The notes beneath the pieces were generated by a model. The model searched no databases. It was not told the origin of the DNA and worked only from the letters and a program-made list of their open reading frames with translations. A stretch of DNA of 50,514 nucleotides, taken from JBLHHI01 sp047614125 (GTDB lineage Bacteria; Bacteroidota; Bacteroidia; NS11-12g; UBA9320). Below are positions 7,315 to 15,348 of the stretch, piece by piece. The DNA lies in NCBI GenBank assembly GCA_047614125.1, contig JBLHHI010000007.1, positions 1 through 50,514 of the forward strand, written 5' to 3'. The position numbers and the translations under genes were made by a program. How positions within the stretch are numbered: position 1 is the stretch's first letter; each line of letters starts with the position of its first letter.

Positions 7315-7419
7315 TTATAACCAATGCTTTGGCTTTCGCTGTATTTTGGATGGAAAGGAAATCCTTCTTGGTGTTGGGGTATAAAAATGAATACTCAACT
7401 TAGGAAGATCTTACAAATT

Positions 7420-7449
7420 AAAAAGGCCATCTCGTTGAAATGGCCTTTT
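7420..7449 (-). terminator. Terminator after rpmA
   Basis: On the minus strand, AAAAGGCCAT pairs with ATGGCCTTTT around a 9-10-base loop and is followed by T residues. It lies about 30 bases beyond the rpmA stop. The stretch between 7320 and 7420 holds nothing else I can identify. Confidence 0.85.
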
Positions 7450-7477
7450 ACTAATACAATTTTATGTTGGAAGAAGC

Positions 7478-7741
7478 TTATGCTTCAGCCACTGGATCTA
7501 CGTAAACGTACGATCGGTTGTTTTTTGCTTTCTTAAACATCACTACACCATCCGTCAATGCAAACAGCGTGTGATCTTTACCCATGCCTACGTTATCACC
7601 AGGATGATGTCTGGTTCCGCGCTGACGTACTATGATGTTGCCCGAGATGGCAGCTTGTCCACCAAATATCTTAACACCAAGTCGCTTACTATGCGACTCT
7701 CTTCCGTTTTTAGAACTACCTGCTCCTTTTTTGTGTGCCAT
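7478..7741 (-). CDS. rpmA: 50S ribosomal protein bL27
   Basis: 87 residues, the usual length. It begins MAHKKGAGSSKNGRESHSKR and continues LGVKIFGGQAAISGNIIVRQ and FHPGDNVGMG-type blocks (here HHPGDNVGMGKDHTLFAL), the invariant sequence of bL27. Its N-terminal tail reaches the peptidyl-transferase centre of the large subunit. It lies directly downstream of rplU with 3 bp between the genes, the standard order. A terminator at 7420-7449 closes the operon. There is no N-terminal extension of the type cleaved by a Prp protease in Firmicutes. Confidence 0.97.
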   Translation of the reverse strand: MAHKKGAGSSKNGRESHSKRLGVKIFGGQAAISGNIIVRQRGTRHHPGDNVGMGKDHTLFALTDGVVMFKKAKNNRSYVYVDPVAEA

Positions 7742-7744
7742 TTC

Positions 7745-8056
7745 CTATCCTTTAATTGATTCTACGTGAATTTTGGTGTAATCCTGACGATGACCATTTT
7801 TAACCTTGTAACCTTTTCTACGTTTTTTCTTAAAAACGATTACCTTATCTCCTCTAACGTGCTCAACAACTTTAGCCGAAACACTTCCACCTTTTACGGT
7901 TGGAGTTCCAACGGTTGTTTTTCCTTCGTTATTAACCAATAAAACTCGGTCAAAACTAAGGGCTACACCTGCTTCATCTTGAAGCTTATTCACAAACAAA
8001 TCCTGATTGTTTGATACTTTATACTGCTTTCCGGCTATTTCTACTATCGCAAACAT
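7745..8056 (-). CDS. rplU: 50S ribosomal protein bL21
   Basis: 103 residues, normal length. It begins MFAIVEIAGKQYKVSNNQDL. The C-terminal KKKRRKGYKVKNGHRQDYT holds the basic RNA-binding motif typical of bL21, a large-subunit protein that contacts 23S rRNA. It is first gene of the rplU-rpmA operon and is preceded by one of the clearest promoters in the window (8074-8101). Confidence 0.97.
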   Translation of the reverse strand: MFAIVEIAGKQYKVSNNQDLFVNKLQDEAGVALSFDRVLLVNNEGKTTVGTPTVKGGSVSAKVVEHVRGDKVIVFKKKRRKGYKVKNGHRQDYTKIHVESIKG

Positions 8057-8073
8057 TGCTATATTTTGGGCTG

Positions 8074-8101
8074 CAAAAGTAATCTTATTTTCTTATTTCA
8101 A
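8074..8101 (-). promoter_or_regulatory. Promoter of rplU-rpmA (Bacteroidota type)
   Basis: On the minus strand, a TTTTTG run ending in TTG (8099-8101) is followed after 17 bases by TACTTTTG (8074-8081), a perfect TAnnTTTG. Transcription would start near 8067, about 10 bases before the ATG. Confidence 0.7.
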
Positions 8102-8189
8102 AAAGGGTAAAAACCTTTTTTTTAGCACCTTTTCACATCTGTCCAATTCAACACTCAATTTCGACCATTTAACTCCCCTTTTTATGCTT

Positions 8190-9692
8190 CTAGAAGAGCA
8201 AATCTTCTTCGTCGGGAGTCATATTATCCATGCTGTTCATTTTAGAGCCCATGGTTACGCTCCCTCCAGAATCATCGCCATCTTTTTCGTCGAAATAGGC
8301 AATTTCTTCAAACTTAGCATATTCGCTGCGGAATCTAATTCGAGCCTTACCCGTTGCTCCATGTCTGTGCTTTGCGATAATAAAATCTGCTAAACCCGTA
8401 ATATCGTTTCCGTCTGCATCTTCTGTAAATCCATAGTAATCAGCTCGGTATAAGAATCCGACCATGTCGGCATCTTGCTCAATCGAACCCGATTCCCGCA
8501 AATCAGATAAAATCGGAATCTTGTCTTGTCGCTGCTCCACCGCTCTACTCAACTGTGCTAGTGCAATCACGGGTATTTCTAATTCCTTTGCCAATGATTT
8601 AAGCGATCTGGATATATAAGAAATTTCCTGTTCTCGATTTCCTTTTGCTCCGGCTTCATCTCCACGCATCAATTGAAGGTAGTCGATGATGATCATTTCA
8701 ACGCCTTTATTCGATTTAAGTCTTCGTGCCTTAGCGCGCAAGTCAAAAATGCTCAATTGCGGTGTATCGTCAATGTATATGGGCGCATCGCTTAGCGTTT
8801 GAACGCGAGCGTTCAATTGCTCCCACTCGTAGTCTTCGAGTTTGCCCGAGCGAAACTTCTCCCCTTTCAATTCTGTCTCTCCTGAAATGAGTCGAGTTAC
8901 AAGCTGCAAACTCGACATCTCCAAACTAAATATCGCAACGGGCTTTTTATGATCTACGGCAGCATTACGAGCAATGCCCAATACAAACGCCGTTTTACCC
9001 ATACCCGGCCGTCCGGCTAAAATCAATAAATCAGATTTCTGCCAACCATTGGTCATCCGATCTATGGCCGCAAATCCAGAAGGAATACCCGTCATACCGG
9101 TCGTATTCTCTTTCATTGCTTCGATTTGCTTAATGGCTTTGTGTATTAAGTCATCAATCGAATCGTAGTTCTTTTTTATCGTATCATTTTTAATGGCAAA
9201 AAGCTTTTTTTCAGCTTCATCCAAAAGCGCAAAGGCATCCGTAGTCTCTTCAAAGGCAATCTTACCTATTTCGCCTGAAATCCGAATTAACTCACGTTGT
9301 ATGTATTTCTGTAAGAGAATCTTGGCGTGAAACTCGATGTTTGCCGATGAGGCAACCTTGTTGGTGAGTTGTGTTATGTAATAAGCTCCACCAGCCGATT
9401 CAAGTTTGCCAAGCTTCCGCAAGGTTTCTGTAACGGTAAGAATATCAATGGGTTCGCCAGCTTCAAAGAGGATCTTAATAGCGTCGAAAATGGTTTGATG
9501 CGAATCGTGGTAGAAAACCTCGGTCATTAAAACATCCAAAACACGAACAGGTGCCTCCTTTTCTAAAAGCATAGCTCCCAACACTGCTTCTTCAAGTGCA
9601 AGGGCCTGAGGAGGTTTGCGCCCAAGACTCACTTCATCAAGTGATGACAATCCTTTCTTAGTATTCGTCTTGAAGTCTTCTCGTTTTACCAT
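8190..9692 (-). CDS. dnaB: Replicative DNA helicase DnaB
   Basis: 500 residues from ATG 9690-9692; a GTG two codons upstream is also in frame. The N-terminal domain starts at PPQALALEEAVLGAMLLEKEA. The RecA-like helicase domain has Walker A in GRPGMGKTAF, then IFSLEMSSLQLVTRL, Walker B in MIIIDYLQLMRG, and the late DLRESGSIEQDADMVGFLYR and IIAKHRHGATG blocks. The hexameric helicase unwinds DNA at the replication fork, loaded by DnaC/DnaA-type factors and bound to primase. The acidic tail (MTPDEEDLLF) is common in Bacteroidota. No intein interrupts it. It lies between rplU and divergent clpC. Confidence 0.97.
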   Translation of the reverse strand: MVKREDFKTNTKKGLSSLDEVSLGRKPPQALALEEAVLGAMLLEKEAPVRVLDVLMTEVFYHDSHQTIFDAIKILFEAGEPIDILTVTETLRKLGKLESAGGAYYITQLTNKVASSANIEFHAKILLQKYIQRELIRISGEIGKIAFEETTDAFALLDEAEKKLFAIKNDTIKKNYDSIDDLIHKAIKQIEAMKENTTGMTGIPSGFAAIDRMTNGWQKSDLLILAGRPGMGKTAFVLGIARNAAVDHKKPVAIFSLEMSSLQLVTRLISGETELKGEKFRSGKLEDYEWEQLNARVQTLSDAPIYIDDTPQLSIFDLRAKARRLKSNKGVEMIIIDYLQLMRGDEAGAKGNREQEISYISRSLKSLAKELEIPVIALAQLSRAVEQRQDKIPILSDLRESGSIEQDADMVGFLYRADYYGFTEDADGNDITGLADFIIAKHRHGATGKARIRFRSEYAKFEEIAYFDEKDGDDSGGSVTMGSKMNSMDNMTPDEEDLLF

Positions 9693-10043
9693 GTTCACTT
9701 TATCTATCTAGGCTCGCAATTACCAATCGCGAAATTACACCAAGCTGCAAAATTTAGTTGCCTTTAACAAAGAATTATATCTCCAGTCCAATTCATCGAA
9801 TGTTGATAATTGAGGCAAAACTCAAATTGCACATGGCTCAATGGCTGCTTTTAGGTTCGTTAATCCACAATTGCTTGACATACCACACCAATTCACATCC
9901 TTTTTCGTTGATATATATTTAACGAATCTGTCGCGACTATCTGAAATATTGGTCATTTTGTCATGCGTTTGGTAACACAAACCTGACCGCACACAATTTG
10001 GAATTATATTTGTTAGGTAAACGAATGAACTCAAGAAGTTAAT
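9693..10043. other. Divergent intergenic region between dnaB and clpC
   Basis: About 350 bp with no supported gene. The only clear signal is a perfect -7 box, TATATTTG at 10005-10012, ahead of clpC (ATG 10044). A TTG at the proper distance upstream is missing, so clpC may depend on an activator. I saw no CIRCE- or CtsR-like palindrome. Confidence 0.5.
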
Positions 10044-12575
10044 ATGGAAGCAAAGTTTTCGCCAAGGGTAAAGGAGGTAATACAGTTTAGTAGAGAAGAG
10101 GCCATTCGTCTGGGTCACGGCTATATTGGAACGGAGCATCTCTTGCTTGGCATCATACGTGAAGGAGAAGGAAAGGCCTTGGTACATTTGAGAAATCTGG
10201 GAATTGACTTGCTTCGATTAAAGAAATCAATTGAAGATAGCATCAAGGATACCGCAACTAAAACATCCAACCTTGGCAATATACCGCTTACTAAGCAAGC
10301 CGAAAAAGCACTGAAAATCACATACTTAGAGGCGAAAATTTTCAAAGCTGATATTATTGGAACAGAGCATTTATTGCTTTCCATTTTGCGGGAAGAAGAT
10401 AACATTGCCAGTTCCATTTTACATCAATACGGTGTTGATTACGACATCTTTAAGAATGCAATAGAAAACAACGATCAAACCGTTGGCCCTGAAATGTCGA
10501 CGGATTCTCCGGAAGACTTTTACAAAGAAGAACGACGAACAAATGATCCAAAAAAATCAACATCAAAATCTAAAACACCTGTTTTAGACAATTTTGGTCG
10601 CGACTTAACTAAGTTGGCAGAACAAGACAAGCTGGATCCAATTATAGGAAGAGAAAAAGAAATTGAACGAGTAAGTCAAATTCTCAGTCGCCGAAAAAAG
10701 AACAACCCTGTACTTATTGGTGAGCCTGGCGTGGGTAAAACAGCCATTGCCGAAGGCTTAGCATTGCGAATATCACAACGAAAGGTCTCAAGAGTTTTGT
10801 TCGACAAACGCGTTGTAACCTTAGATTTGGCTTCATTGGTTGCGGGAACTAAATACCGCGGTCAGTTTGAGGAGCGGATGAAGGCCGTAATGAATGAATT
10901 GGAGAAATCGAAAGATGTAATCCTGTTCATTGACGAAATTCATACCATTGTTGGAGCCGGTGGAGCTTCGGGAAGTTTGGACGCTTCGAATATGTTTAAA
11001 CCCGCTCTTGCCAGAGGAGAAGTGCAATGTGTTGGAGCCACAACCTTAGATGAATACCGTCAGTATATTGAAAAAGATGGTGCTTTGGAGCGACGTTTTC
11101 AATCCGTTATGGTTGAACCCGCTACGCCTGAAGAGACCATACAAATTCTCACCATGATAAAGGGCAAGTACGAAGATCATCACGGGGTAACCTATGGCGA
11201 TGATGCCATTGAAGCAGCTGTTGCCATGAGCGTTCGATACATAACCGACCGACATTTACCAGATAAGGCCATCGACATCCTAGATGAAGTTGGTGCACGC
11301 GTTCATCTTTCAAACATCCACGTGCCTCAGGAAATTCTTGATCTTGAACTCAAAATAGAAGAAATCAAGGATGAAAAGAACAAGGTGGTTAAATCGCAGC
11401 GATATGAGGAAGCGGCCAAGTTGCGTGATAAGGAAAAAACCTTATTAGAGCAGCTGGAAATAGCGAAGCTTTCGTGGGAAGAAGATACAAAGAATCAGCG
11501 CTACCAAGTTGGTGAAGAAGATGTTGCTGAAGTTGTGGCCATGATTACCGGAGTACCTACTAAACGAATTGCTGAAAGCGAAGGTGCTCGATTGCTCAAT
11601 ATGGCCGATGACTTGCGCAAGGCGGTTGTAGGTCAAGATCCTGCTCTTTTAAAGCTCACCAAAGCCATACAACGAACTCGTGCTGGCTTAAAAGATCCCA
11701 ATAAGCCCATTGGTTCATTCATATTTTTAGGACCAACCGGGGTTGGTAAAACTGAGATGGCCAAAGCCTTGGCTCAATATCTTTTCGACAGTAAAGAATC
11801 ATTGATTCGAATTGACATGAGTGAATACATGGAGAAATTTGCCATTAGTAGATTGGTAGGTGCCCCTCCAGGATATGTTGGCTATGAAGAAGGTGGATTA
11901 TTAACCGAGAAAGTTCGCAGAAAACCATATGCGGTTCTCTTGTTCGATGAAATTGAAAAAGCGCATCCCGATGTGTTTAATCTTCTCTTACAAGTACTCG
12001 ATGAAGGTTTTTTAACTGATAGTTTGGGAAGACGGGTTGATTTTAGAAATACGATCATCATCATGACTTCCAACATTGGTTCACGTCAATTAAAAGACTT
12101 TGGAACCGGAATGGGTTTTGGCACAAGTGCTAAGGTGGATGCCTTTAGCAAAGAATCTAAAGGCGTTGTAGAGAACGCTTTAAAGAAGTTCTTCTCTCCA
12201 GAGTTTTTGAATCGAATCGATGACGTGGTAATCTTTAACAGCTTAAATGAAGAAGACATTTCTAAGATATTGGATATCAACGTGGTAACCTTATTGAAGC
12301 GAATTGAAACTGCGGGCTTTAAAATCGATTTATCGAAAGAGGCCAAGGAGTTTTTATCCAAAAAAGGCTATGACAAAGAGTTTGGTGCACGACCGCTAAA
12401 TCGGGCAATCCAAAAGTATTTAGAAGACCCATTGGCCGAAGAAATTCTAAAAGCTGAAGTGGCAGAAGGAACTGTTATTAAGGTTAGTTTGAACAAAGAG
12501 GGTGAATCACTTAAGTTCAGCTATACTAAATCAAAAAAGCAGACACCCCCTAAAGAAATTAAGCCGAAATCATAA
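10044..12575 (+). CDS. clpC: ATP-dependent Clp protease ATPase subunit ClpC
   Basis: 843 residues, usual for ClpC. Residues 1-145 carry two Clp N-repeats (FSPRVKEVIQFSREEAIRLG ... IGTEHLLLGILR). The first AAA+ module has Walker A GEPGVGKTA and FIDEIHT. A central UVR-like region (KSQRYEEAAKLRDKEKTL) marks ClpC and not ClpA or ClpB. The second AAA+ module has GPTGVGKTE, MSEYMEKFAISRLVGAPPGY and LFDEIEKAHPDV. The loop GMGFGT near residue 690 is the probable ClpP-binding loop. It unfolds substrates for ClpP in the cytoplasm, with adaptor proteins. It is transcribed alone and ends at a strong terminator. Confidence 0.96.
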   Translation: MEAKFSPRVKEVIQFSREEAIRLGHGYIGTEHLLLGIIREGEGKALVHLRNLGIDLLRLKKSIEDSIKDTATKTSNLGNIPLTKQAEKALKITYLEAKIFKADIIGTEHLLLSILREEDNIASSILHQYGVDYDIFKNAIENNDQTVGPEMSTDSPEDFYKEERRTNDPKKSTSKSKTPVLDNFGRDLTKLAEQDKLDPIIGREKEIERVSQILSRRKKNNPVLIGEPGVGKTAIAEGLALRISQRKVSRVLFDKRVVTLDLASLVAGTKYRGQFEERMKAVMNELEKSKDVILFIDEIHTIVGAGGASGSLDASNMFKPALARGEVQCVGATTLDEYRQYIEKDGALERRFQSVMVEPATPEETIQILTMIKGKYEDHHGVTYGDDAIEAAVAMSVRYITDRHLPDKAIDILDEVGARVHLSNIHVPQEILDLELKIEEIKDEKNKVVKSQRYEEAAKLRDKEKTLLEQLEIAKLSWEEDTKNQRYQVGEEDVAEVVAMITGVPTKRIAESEGARLLNMADDLRKAVVGQDPALLKLTKAIQRTRAGLKDPNKPIGSFIFLGPTGVGKTEMAKALAQYLFDSKESLIRIDMSEYMEKFAISRLVGAPPGYVGYEEGGLLTEKVRRKPYAVLLFDEIEKAHPDVFNLLLQVLDEGFLTDSLGRRVDFRNTIIIMTSNIGSRQLKDFGTGMGFGTSAKVDAFSKESKGVVENALKKFFSPEFLNRIDDVVIFNSLNEEDISKILDINVVTLLKRIETAGFKIDLSKEAKEFLSKKGYDKEFGARPLNRAIQKYLEDPLAEEILKAEVAEGTVIKVSLNKEGESLKFSYTKSKKQTPPKEIKPKS

Positions 12576-12594
12576 GCCCTAGTGGCACAAAAAA

Positions 12595-12633
12595 AGGAAA
12601 GCCGATGTTCATGTGAACATCGGCTTTCTTTTT
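12595..12633. terminator. Bidirectional terminator between clpC and the DUF5606 gene
   Basis: A nearly perfect hairpin: AAAGCCGATGTTCA (12598-12611) pairs with TGAACATCGGCTTT (12612-12625). A runs lie on one side and T runs on the other, so it can stop transcription from both convergent genes. Confidence 0.9.
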
Positions 12634-12661
12634 GAATATATATTTTAATAATGTGCTCTAA

Positions 12662-13204
12662 CTAGCTCATTTTTCTTTGTGTAAGCTTTGGCGCTTTACT
12701 ATGTGCCTTTTTGGCCCCCGTAATCTTAGTTTTAGCAGCCTTAGGTTTAGCCGTCTTGGTTTTAACTGCTTTATCATCAGTAGACTCGCCATCTTCAGTA
12801 CTCGCTTCTTCTGGAAGTTTCGAGAAATCAATATGCGATTTTAACAGTTCGTACCACGTAGCCACTTTAACAATGTCGGAGGTATACACCCGATCCACAT
12901 CAAACGTTGGCAATACTTTGGTGAAAAATGCGCGAATCGCTTTGTTGTCATCTTTTTTAGTAACCAGACTTAAGCCATCGGCAACTTGTTTGTGAAGGTT
13001 AACAAACACTTCCGCCAAGCGGACATCGCCTTCGGTTGTATAAATCGATATATCTTCCAAAATGGAAACCTTTTGATTTAAAGAGGTCGAAAATCGCTTC
13101 TTTTGGTCATCAATAGTTTCAACGATTAGACCATTTGGACGCTTTCCAATGATTTGATTTAAGCCGGGTTTACCGGAAATAGAAACAATGTCTTTAAGTT
13201 CCAT
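12662..13204 (-). CDS. DUF5606 domain protein
   Basis: 180 residues from ATG 13204. It begins MELKDIVSISGKPGLNQIIG, the conserved start of DUF5606 proteins of Bacteroidota, whose function is unknown. Residues 1-125 form the domain; the last ~55 are a low-complexity Ala/Lys/Thr-rich tail (KTKTAKPKAAKTK) resembling the basic tails of nucleic-acid-binding proteins. An upstream start at 13252 is possible, but a perfect -7 promoter box (TACCTTTG on the minus strand, 13231-13238) lies inside that extension, so the short form is preferred. It is cytoplasmic by the lack of any signal peptide. Confidence 0.8.
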   Translation of the reverse strand: MELKDIVSISGKPGLNQIIGKRPNGLIVETIDDQKKRFSTSLNQKVSILEDISIYTTEGDVRLAEVFVNLHKQVADGLSLVTKKDDNKAIRAFFTKVLPTFDVDRVYTSDIVKVATWYELLKSHIDFSKLPEEASTEDGESTDDKAVKTKTAKPKAAKTKITGAKKAHSKAPKLTQRKMS

Positions 13205-13230
13205 CCTGATTTTTAGGTTGTTTTGTGCAG

Positions 13231-13238
13231 CAAAGGTA
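13231..13238 (-). promoter_or_regulatory. -7 promoter element for the DUF5606 gene
   Basis: Minus-strand TACCTTTG fits TAnnTTTG. The nearest TTG is 26 bases upstream (13265-13267), slightly too far. Transcription would start near 13224, about 20 bases before ATG 13204. Confidence 0.45.
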
Positions 13239-13319
13239 GGCCTTGCCGTCATTTTTTACACATGCAATTGTCACAAACACACCATTAGTTTTGCACAACA
13301 CATCACGCGCTTGTGTGCT

Positions 13320-14138
13320 TTACAGCGAGTCGATGGTTTGCTTGAGTGTGAGCATTTTAGTAATAAGACCTTCAAACTGTTCTAAAGGCAGCATATTGGC
13401 TCCATCCGATTTCGCATTTTTAGGATCGGGATGAGTTTCGATGAACAATCCATCAGCACCAACCGCAATGGCGGCTTTAGCGATCGTTTCAATTAATTGG
13501 GGTTTGCCACCGGTTACGCCTTCAGCTGTATTGGGTTGTTGTAAGCTGTGTGTAATGTCCATCACAACCGGGTAACCAAAACTTTTCATTTCAACAATTC
13601 CTCTATAATCCACTACAATATCTCCATAGCCAAACATAGTACCTCGTTCGGTTAAGAGAATTTGGTTATTGCCGCTTTCCACCACCTTTTGCAAGGCAAA
13701 TTTCATGGCAGAAGCTGCCGCAAACTGACCCTTTTTAATGTTTACTACCTTACCTGTTTTGGCAGCAGCTACCAGAAGTTCGGTCTGCCGAAACAAAAAG
13801 GCAGGAATTTGCAAAACATCCACAAATTCGGCAGCCATTGAAGCCTCGTGGCTTTCGTGGATATCTGTAACAACCGGAATGTTGTACTTCTCTCCAACCT
13901 CTGCCAGAATGGCCAAGGCCTTTTCATCTCCAATGCCTGTAAAGCTGTCTAATCTCGAGCGATTGGCCTTTCTGTACGAACCTTTAAAAACTAGGTTAAA
14001 ACCGTGCTTTTTACTGAGCGAAACAAGGTGATCGGCAACTTCAAAGCAGACTTCTCTTCCCTCAACGGCACAGGGTCCAGCTAAAACAAATAAGCCCCCT
14101 GGCTTGTCATTAAACATAAAATCCGCCGACTTATCCAT
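13320..14138 (-). CDS. kdsA: 3-deoxy-8-phosphooctulonate (KDO-8-P) synthase
   Basis: 272 residues. It contains LAGPCAVEGREVCFEVADHL, then VFKGSYRKANRSRLDSFTG, PVVTDIHE, LLTERGTMFGYGDIVVD, VMDITHSLQQPNT and GADGLFIETHPDP, all conserved blocks of KdsA. It condenses phosphoenolpyruvate with arabinose-5-phosphate to give KDO-8-phosphate, the first committed step to the KDO sugar of LPS. The Cys in GPCAVEG is conserved in both metal-dependent and metal-independent forms, so I cannot assign the class from it. A 12-bp tandem repeat lies directly upstream (14139-14173). Confidence 0.96.
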   Translation of the reverse strand: MDKSADFMFNDKPGGLFVLAGPCAVEGREVCFEVADHLVSLSKKHGFNLVFKGSYRKANRSRLDSFTGIGDEKALAILAEVGEKYNIPVVTDIHESHEASMAAEFVDVLQIPAFLFRQTELLVAAAKTGKVVNIKKGQFAAASAMKFALQKVVESGNNQILLTERGTMFGYGDIVVDYRGIVEMKSFGYPVVMDITHSLQQPNTAEGVTGGKPQLIETIAKAAIAVGADGLFIETHPDPKNAKSDGANMLPLEQFEGLITKMLTLKQTIDSL

Positions 14139-14173
14139 ACCTTTACAATACTTTTTACAATACTTTTTACAAT
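14139..14173. repeat. 12-bp tandem repeat upstream of kdsA
   Basis: About 2.9 copies of ACTTTTTACAAT: a shortened copy at 14139-14149, then two perfect copies at 14150-14161 and 14162-14173. It starts immediately upstream of the kdsA ATG and ends 19 bases before the divergent gene at 14193. Confidence 0.9.
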
Positions 14174-14192
14174 ATTACAAAAGTGCGATAGA

Positions 14193-14852
14193 ATGGCCGC
14201 TTGTTCTCAAATATATCCCAATCAAATTTCAGCTACCTGTAAGAGTTTGTTGCGTTTTTGCGCATTATTGACTGGCATATTGATCATTAACAGCAGCGCC
14301 AGTGCCCAAGTTGAAGAATATTTAGTTCGATTTGACGTGCAATCTAGCCAAAACAAAGTGTTGATTACCTTTACAACATCCAAGGGTTTTACTTGTGAAG
14401 ATGTAATTATTGAGCACGGAACAGACACAAACTCTTTAACACCGATACACACCTTTCTTGGTATTTGCGGAGCCCGCGAAACGGAGGAGTCTTATGCCTT
14501 TGTTTTTGAAAACCCCACCCTGAACGCAACAAATTTCTTCCGTATTAATTTAGGGGTATATGGTTTATCAGATGCGGTTTCTTTACGCTTGTTGGGCGGA
14601 TTGGCCAATCAACCCCGCGTTATTCCCAACCCAATTAGTTCATCTTCAAGTATTTATTGGAGCAACTCAAATGCTGAACTGTGTGAAGTGTACATCTTAA
14701 ATAAACATGGCATAGAGCTTGGAAGACTGACCACCAGCGGGTCTACGGCTGGTATCAACAATTTTGACATCGATGTTGCCGGGATGTACTTCGTTTTCGT
14801 AGAATTCCCAAATTTTGTTGGGCATACTCGGTTTTATTATTTGGGGGATTAG
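14193..14852 (+). CDS. Secreted protein with a T9SS type-A-like C-terminal sorting domain
   Basis: 219 residues. The signal peptide is unusually long (to about residue 38, ...LLTGILIINSSASAQ). The mature N-terminal ~100 residues are beta-rich (VEEYLVRFDVQSSQNKVLI, SKGFTCEDVIIEHG) and not assigned to a family. The last ~75 residues, from RVIPNPISS through GIELGRLTTSGS to the final AGMYFVFVEF and FYYLGD, match the pattern of type-A sorting domains, which direct export through the type IX system. If so, the protein reaches the cell surface or medium. It diverges from kdsA across a 54-bp gap that carries the tandem repeat. Confidence 0.6.
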   Translation: MAACSQIYPNQISATCKSLLRFCALLTGILIINSSASAQVEEYLVRFDVQSSQNKVLITFTTSKGFTCEDVIIEHGTDTNSLTPIHTFLGICGARETEESYAFVFENPTLNATNFFRINLGVYGLSDAVSLRLLGGLANQPRVIPNPISSSSSIYWSNSNAELCEVYILNKHGIELGRLTTSGSTAGINNFDIDVAGMYFVFVEFPNFVGHTRFYYLGD

Positions 14853-15348
14853 GGCGCTTGCAAGTTGTAGGTACAGATACCAACATTTTCATTAACACAG
14901 ATTATCACAGAAAATATGAATTGTATACGTGAAAATTTGTGAAGTTTTCAAATCGAGTATAGAAGCAAAATCTACATTTAAACACAGATTATCACAGAAA
15001 CCATTGCTTAATCTGTGAAAATCTGTGGTAAAAAACATGGCTTGACAAAAGTGGCTTGGTTCACGATAACTTCAATGGCGATGACTTTGAGACGTAATCC
15101 TGCAGCCAAAAAAATAGTAGTCGTTCTGGTGCCCGGAAGGCGCGATCTAAAAAAGGGGACTTTTATGGCTGTTTAAAAACATGCTGGAATCGATTACAAA
15201 ACGCTTTAAATCAACGTCAAATTCACTTCTCGCAAATGTCTAAAAAGGCCCTGATCCGCCTTGGAGGGCAGGGTGACGTGTCGTTATCGAAAATTTATTG
15301 AGCATATTCCAAATTTGGTTAAACTTGCAGCATCAAAAAGAAAGAACA
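14853..15348. other. Gene-free region with CACAGATT repeats
   Basis: About 500 bp with no supported gene. It has two exact copies of a 20-base repeat (14894-14913, 14981-15000) and an inverted partner at 15010-15029. A candidate promoter for fabI lies near its end: TTG (15298-15300) followed by TAAACTTG after about 19-20 bases. Confidence 0.6.
14894..15029. repeat. CACAGATTATCACAGA repeat pair with hairpin
   Basis: AACACAGATTATCACAGAAA occurs exactly at 14894-14913 and 14981-15000. The second copy pairs with TCTGTGAAAATCTGTG at 15013-15028 with one mismatch, giving a 16-bp stem over a ~14-base loop. The first copy has only a weak partner (near 14929). Similar motifs are common in intergenic DNA of aquatic bacteria, but I cannot name the family. 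Confidence 0.75.

Noticed and set aside
7320..7420. Short minus-strand open frame of about 28 codons
   Set aside because: A stop lies directly upstream and there is no start; it is within the range expected by chance.
8102..8135. Terminator for dnaB
   Set aside because: AAAAAGG/CCTTTTT can pair, but the stem is very AT-rich and overlaps the rplU promoter; too weak to call.
9822..10187. A 121-codon minus-strand reading frame over the clpC start
   Set aside because: It lies antisense to the clpC N-terminus, its composition is not protein-like, and no promoter fits.
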